From Kordiimonadaceae bacterium (lineage in GTDB: Bacteria > Pseudomonadota > Alphaproteobacteria > Sphingomonadales > Emcibacteraceae), in the NCBI GenBank assembly GCA_018660225.1, contig JABJKT010000033.1, positions 1-39,742 of the forward strand: a DNA stretch of 39,742 nt, in the 5' to 3' direction. The notes beneath the pieces were generated by a model. That model ran no database searches and was not told the DNA's origin. It was given only the letters and a program-made list of their open reading frames with translations. Of the stretch, positions 38,814-39,742 are shown in pieces. Position numbers and translations under genes: made by a program. Numbering within the stretch: the stretch's first letter is position 1; the number at the start of each line of letters is the position of its first letter.

Positions 38814-39479
38814 ATGAAATCAATTATTAAAATAGGGTGTCTGCTCGCAAGTGTTTTATTATTTACACAGAGTGCTTTTGCTCAAGGCCATCCTCAGGAT
38901 GGTTTTTATGTCGGTATTGATGGTGGTTACGATATTACCAAATTCAAAGATTACACCGTTGAGAGCCTCACGGACCGTGAGCCAACGGATAATAAAACCA
39001 TGTATAATGATGAAGGCATCGGAACAGGAATATTCGTCGGTTTCAGATTATCAGATGGGCAATTCACTTTAGCTGTAGAAGGAAGATACGGTTACAGTTT
39101 TATCCAAAATGAAGAATTGGCTTGGGATACCTACAAACAAACAAATGAATTCGGTGGATCAATATTACCGGGCTTTTGGATTAATGATCAGATTGTTTTG
39201 TTTGGCCGAGTTGGCTTTTCACAACAAACAACTATCAGAGAATTTGACGGCATTGATAACGATCACTCTGATACAGGTCTTCACTTTGGTGCTGGAATAC
39301 AATTTTATGTATCTGACTCTATTTCACTGAGAGGTGAATATAACCGTGCTACATTTAATCATGAAATGGCACAAGTTTTTGAGGACACATCAACAGATCC
39401 TAGCACATTTGAACAAGTAGACTTCACGAATAATTTCAGACGTGACAGATTTCAAGTATCTATCGTATCAAGGTTCTAA
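38814..39479 (+). CDS. Outer-membrane beta-barrel protein (OmpA/porin-like)
   Basis: Signal peptide MKSIIKIGCLLASVLLFTQSAFAQ; alternating strands GFYVGIDGGYDITKF, ISLRGEYNRATF, C-terminal FQVSIVSRF. Confidence 0.8.
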   Translation: MKSIIKIGCLLASVLLFTQSAFAQGHPQDGFYVGIDGGYDITKFKDYTVESLTDREPTDNKTMYNDEGIGTGIFVGFRLSDGQFTLAVEGRYGYSFIQNEELAWDTYKQTNEFGGSILPGFWINDQIVLFGRVGFSQQTTIREFDGIDNDHSDTGLHFGAGIQFYVSDSISLRGEYNRATFNHEMAQVFEDTSTDPSTFEQVDFTNNFRRDRFQVSIVSRF

Positions 39480-39500
39480 TAATTCATTTTTATAAATTCT

Positions 39501-39530
39501 AAAGGCCGGATCATGATCCGGCCTTTTTAT
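39501..39530. terminator. Bidirectional Rho-independent terminator
   Basis: AAAGGCCGGATCATGATCCGGCCTTTTTAT, a perfect 26-bp palindrome plus T run, between convergent genes. Confidence 0.92.
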
Positions 39531-39532
39531 TT

Positions 39533-39742
39533 TCAGGCTTTTATATAGTCATACATTGTATCTGCGTCTGATACTTCAAAAGGGTCGGTAGGACAGTTAT
39601 CACTATAGCCATCTTCGGCAAACATTTTGACAATTTCACCATTATCAACAAGCATCGAATAACGCCAGCTGCGCATGCCGAAGCCAAGGTTTTCTTTATT
39701 TACCAACATACCCATTTTACGGGTAAATTCACCATTTCCATC
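39533..39742 (-). CDS. Peroxiredoxin (redoxin/Prx5-like), C-terminal part; continues past the window end
   Basis: Open frame to the edge reads [69 protein letters not shown]. Confidence 0.88.
   Translation of the reverse strand, partial: DGNGEFTRKMGMLVNKENLGFGMRSWRYSMLVDNGEIVKMFAEDGYSDNCPTDPFEVSDADTMYDYIKA

Overview
The window looks like an alphaproteobacterial chromosome segment, judged from a GcrA homologue and gene orders such as argD-argF-hslO and ilvB-ilvH-ilvC/miaA/serB. Most of it is ordinary housekeeping: methionine salvage (mtnA), amidase, AsnB-type amidotransferase plus GT4 glycosyltransferase, tRNA-Pro, a double cold-shock-domain protein, AGCS and ArsB/NhaD-type transporters, a NifU-like scaffold, MscS with a LytS/LytTR two-component pair, two tandem gamma-glutamyltransferases, arginine and branched-chain amino acid biosynthesis, Hsp33, an indolepyruvate/phenylpyruvate decarboxylase-like enzyme, a di-haem cytochrome c, an FtsX/MacB-like permease, a class III aminotransferase, a sorbosone-dehydrogenase-like protein, an outer-membrane barrel and a truncated peroxiredoxin. 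The least ordinary part is the left edge. It carries three tandem paralogues of a secreted, nucleophile-degenerate alpha/beta-hydrolase-like protein. The first is cut by an IS3-type element whose terminus can be placed at base 125. The second has an in-frame TGG->TAG stop and a probable 1-nt deletion just after its ATG. The third is intact. Several intergenic inverted repeats also stand out: 22-bp arms made of two operator-like palindromes before the FtsX-type permease, a 10-bp hairpin over the Shine-Dalgarno region of the ipdC-like gene with an FNR-type box upstream, and a 13-bp repeat enclosing a 10-bp palindrome upstream of the cold-shock gene. I found no convincing wholly new multi-gene system. 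All family calls come from reading the sequence by eye; no searches were run.
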